A stretch of 6,886 bases of DNA from Euryarchaeota archaeon UBA60 (GTDB lineage Archaea; Thermoplasmatota; Poseidoniia; Poseidoniales; Poseidoniaceae). Below the pieces are notes generated by a model. The model ran no database searches. It had not been told where the DNA came from and saw only the letters and a program-made list of their open reading frames with translations. The stretch lies in contig DARQ01000117.1 in the NCBI GenBank assembly GCA_002503395.1, forward strand, positions 3,659-10,544, in the 5' to 3' direction. A program made the position numbers and the translations under genes. Positions 6,115 through 6,886 of this stretch are shown here, piece by piece; within the stretch, counting starts at the first letter, position 1; each line of letters begins with the position of its first letter.

Positions 6115-6132
6115 TCTTTTCCTAAGTTTTTT
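6115..6132 (+). terminator. T-rich terminator region after the methyltransferase gene
   Basis: Within 25 bases of the stop codon there are two T runs, TTTT at 6117-6120 and TTTTTT at 6127-6132. No strong stem precedes them. This fits hairpin-independent termination by archaeal RNA polymerase, and a new promoter follows at once. Confidence 0.5.
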
Positions 6133-6168
6133 CCGGAACAAGTGTTGCAGTTTCCACATACCGTATCC

Positions 6169-6179
6169 TTTATTATATA
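6169..6179 (+). promoter_or_regulatory. TATA-box promoter for the THEP1-type NTPase gene
   Basis: TTTATTATATA is the strongest TATA-like element in the window, within an AT-rich gap of 119 bases. Transcription would start about 25 bases downstream, near 6200-6205, giving a leader of about 25 bases. That leader contains GAGGGG at 6216-6221, seven bases before ATG 6229. Terminator, promoter and ribosome site together indicate that this gene is transcribed on its own. Confidence 0.55.
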
Positions 6180-6228
6180 CTTCTTACAGTACAATTAATC
6201 ACAGTAACAAAAAGTGAGGGGCTCGGAA

Positions 6229-6813
6229 ATGGGAATTCATCCAAAAATTGGCATTACTGGCCTGCCTAGAAGTGGAAAAAGCGCGGTCATGGAAAAGGTG
6301 GTGGATATGCTCATGTCCGAGCGTAAATCGGAGATTCTCCAACGCGGTGGTGATTTGAGTGAATTCAATATCATCGGCGGAATGCGTACCGAACCTTTGG
6401 TCGAGAACGGTGAAAGGGTGGGTTACAAGTGCATCGACATCTGCACCGGAGAGGAAGGGATCATCGCTCACAAAGACATCGATACCCGGTTACGGGTTCT
6501 CGGTTATGGGCTCAATCTGGAAGAATTGGAACGGGTGGCTGTTCCCGCAATCGAATTCGCTCACGAGAAATGTGAGATGATAGTCATCGACGAGATTGGT
6601 AAATTCGCGGTTGAATCCGAAACATTCGTCGCTGCGGTACGTTTGGCACTTGAAGAAGACAAACCGACAATTCTGGCGCTGCACAAAAAGAGTCGCCACC
6701 CACTTTTGCAAGATATTCGCCGGCGCGACGATGCCAGAATTCTTGAGGTGACGCCTGTGAATCGTGCATTATTACCATACAAGATTCATAAATTGATGCA
6801 CGAGACATACTGA
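6229..6813 (+). CDS. THEP1-family nucleoside triphosphatase
   Basis: The 194-residue protein belongs to the P-loop NTPases of the THEP1 family (archaeal and bacterial THEP1, human NTPCR), which hydrolyse ATP, GTP and other NTPs to NDPs; their cellular role is poorly known. The Walker A motif is GLPRSGKS (residues 11-18). The family signature 'GMRTEPLVENGERVGYKCID' follows, then 'TGEEGIIAHKD', the Walker B region 'IVIDEIGKF' with Asp121-Glu122, and 'TPVNRALLP' with Asn178-Arg179 close to the end. About a dozen more residues than usual separate the Walker A helix from the 'GMRTE' strand (SERKSEILQRGGDLSEF). ATG 6229 is chosen over GTG 6214 because GAGGGG at 6216-6221 is its ribosome site. The protein is cytosolic, without a signal peptide. 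It has its own promoter and no functional tie to its neighbours that I can see. Confidence 0.9.
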   Translation: MGIHPKIGITGLPRSGKSAVMEKVVDMLMSERKSEILQRGGDLSEFNIIGGMRTEPLVENGERVGYKCIDICTGEEGIIAHKDIDTRLRVLGYGLNLEELERVAVPAIEFAHEKCEMIVIDEIGKFAVESETFVAAVRLALEEDKPTILALHKKSRHPLLQDIRRRDDARILEVTPVNRALLPYKIHKLMHETY

Positions 6814-6860
6814 TTACCGCGGCGTTGGTTTCATTTGTAGGCCGCCACCGGCACTGAATC

Positions 6861-6886
6861 ATGGATAACCCCGCCGCCGCCGCGCA
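6861..6886 (+). CDS. Possible start of a further gene, cut by the window edge
   Basis: ATG 6861 opens a frame reading MDNPAAAA to the end of the window. An Ala/Pro-rich start is common in real proteins, and the 47-base gap after the previous stop fits the gene density. There is no clear ribosome site or TATA box, so the call rests on position alone, and the frame is too short to judge. Confidence 0.25.

Overview
The window reads as a compact piece of prokaryotic chromosome with all eight complete genes on the + strand, about half G+C by eye, and short gaps between genes. Several signs favour an archaeon: AT-rich TATA-like boxes at a suitable distance upstream of two genes, oligo-T runs after stop codons, a THEP1-family NTPase, and a first fragment that looks like the C-terminal winged helix of an archaeal replication protein. 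Purine-rich Shine-Dalgarno sequences are also present. A marine Thermoplasmata-type lineage (for example Marine Group II) is a guess from overall feel, not something the sequence proves.

Layout. Bases 1-111 hold the end of a gene with a winged-helix-like tail. Bases 229-1337 hold two membrane proteins: a three-helix protein of the CBU_0592-like type and a two-helix protein of unknown function with a large charged tail. Bases 1402-3032 hold a sugar-nucleotide pair: an RmlA-like nucleotidylyltransferase and an unusually short UDP-glucose/GDP-mannose dehydrogenase-type enzyme that keeps its catalytic residues but lacks the usual C-terminal domain. Bases 3123-4012 hold two tandem TerB-like genes that align without gaps and are clearly duplicates. 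Bases 4112-6109 hold an amino-methyltransferase (probably N6-adenine) for DNA, with its own TATA-like box and a 12-bp perfect palindrome in the leader and no visible nuclease partner. Bases 6229-6813 hold a THEP1-type nucleoside triphosphatase behind a good archaeal-type promoter. A possible new reading frame starts at 6861.

How the genes may work together. The nucleotidylyltransferase and dehydrogenase probably make an activated sugar acid for surface glycans. The TerB pair and the methyltransferase are adjacent and might form a stress or defence module, but a terminator-like T run and a separate promoter between them argue that they are transcribed separately. Runs of seven or eight C or G lie inside three of these coding regions (both sugar genes and the methyltransferase). 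This is the most unexpected sequence-level pattern and raises the possibility of on/off switching by slippage. Nothing else here clearly amounts to a new system. There is no CRISPR array, tRNA, rRNA, transposase or integrase that I can see.
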